Assembly: GCF_002067035.1 (NCBI RefSeq)
Contig: NZ_MVQB01000046.1
Location: 1-64,000, forward strand
Direction: 5' to 3'
Length of the DNA stretch: 64,000 nt
Source of the DNA: Methanoregula sp. PtaB.Bin085
Lineage (GTDB): Archaea > Halobacteriota > Methanomicrobia > Methanomicrobiales > Methanospirillaceae
Part shown: positions 63,821 through 64,000 of the stretch, piece by piece
Layout: each line of letters begins with the position of its first letter
Numbering within the stretch: position 1 is the first letter of the stretch
The notes under the pieces: generated by a model
Seen by the model: the letters and a program-made list of their open reading frames with translations, nothing else
What the model was told of the DNA's origin: nothing
The model's database searches: none
Program-made: the position numbers and the translations under genes

Positions 63821-64000
63821 ATGATTGAATGTCTGAAGATGAGGTACCAGGTAATTCTAGTTTTAGGACTGGTTACATTGATATTCAATATCCCATTTGC
63901 ATGTGCAGAAGCGAGTAACGGAACGATTTCCCCGGAAACCACAACTGAAGTTCTGAACAATTCCAGTTCGGTTTCTCTGAATGCAAGTAAGATGTTGCCG
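63821..64000 (+). CDS. N-terminal part of an exported protein (partial)
   Basis: 60 codons to the end of the window. It begins ATG 63821, overlapping nothing, two bases after the stop of the PKD/caspase-like gene, with a G-rich sequence at about 63808-63812 upstream. A classical signal peptide (YQVILVLGLVTLIFNIPFACA) is followed by a Thr/Asn/Ser-rich segment with glycosylation sequons. The function is in the missing part; it probably belongs to the same surface-protein cluster. Confidence 0.65.
   Translation, partial: MIECLKMRYQVILVLGLVTLIFNIPFACAEASNGTISPETTTEVLNNSSSVSLNASKMLP

Overview
The window looks like chromosomal DNA of a methanogenic archaeon of the order Methanomicrobiales, close to Methanoregula or its relatives (inference). 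The signs are archaeal genes (Hef helicase/nuclease, family B DNA polymerase, archaeal glycyl-tRNA synthetase, form III RuBisCO, UPF0147, UPF0305, an AqpM-like aquaporin, DUF3821-like surface proteins, a PGF-CTERM-like tail) next to bacterial-type genes common in this order (DNA gyrase, UvrB, many PAS-domain sensors). Coding DNA is GC-rich, except for AT-rich stretches around 1.6-2.3 kb, 26.5-26.7 kb and 59.5 kb to the end. I saw no rRNA, tRNA, CRISPR array or transposase.

Layout. 0-5 kb: tail of a surface protein, two NikR-type regulators (one without nickel ligands) and an ECF nickel transporter (nikMNOQ) with a palindrome at its promoter. 5-18 kb: small proteins, a lipoprotein, gyrB-gyrA, YjbQ, two Fe-S oxidoreductases, a DUF475 membrane protein, an aquaporin, a ferritin-like protein. 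18-31 kb: small conserved archaeal proteins, a DUF3821-like surface protein, a CARF-like/HTH protein with no CRISPR locus, Hef, glyS, a Cmi4-like HTH protein, an MBL-fold hydrolase, a TMEM175-like channel, a Gdx/SugE exporter and an MFS exporter with its regulator. 31-40 kb: two PAS signalling proteins, a second DUF3821-like protein with PEGA repeats, form III RuBisCO, a GNAT enzyme, a lipoprotein.

40.7-47.9 kb holds the most striking unit: nine same-strand genes, mostly overlapping by ATGA or GTGA. They begin with an ArsR repressor fused to flavodoxin, behind a perfect 9-8-9 inverted repeat on the promoter. Then come a flavodoxin, three flavodoxin/ferredoxin (EFR1-type) proteins, two NapH-like membrane ferredoxins, a membrane protein and a radical SAM enzyme. 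It reads as a self-regulated redox pathway that feeds electrons through the membrane or to the radical SAM enzyme; its substrate is unknown.

48-59.4 kb: another flavodoxin, a STAS protein, a PreA-like enzyme, GNAT, a 50-residue zinc ribbon, uvrB, a Yip1-like protein, a PAS sensor, polB and mdh. 59.9 kb to the end: an AT-rich accessory region with PKD-domain proteins, two of which carry caspase-like His-Gly/Cys pairs. One of these is separated from the gene before it by a single in-frame stop.

Two families of GC-rich palindromic intergenic repeats are scattered through the window, mostly between convergent genes.
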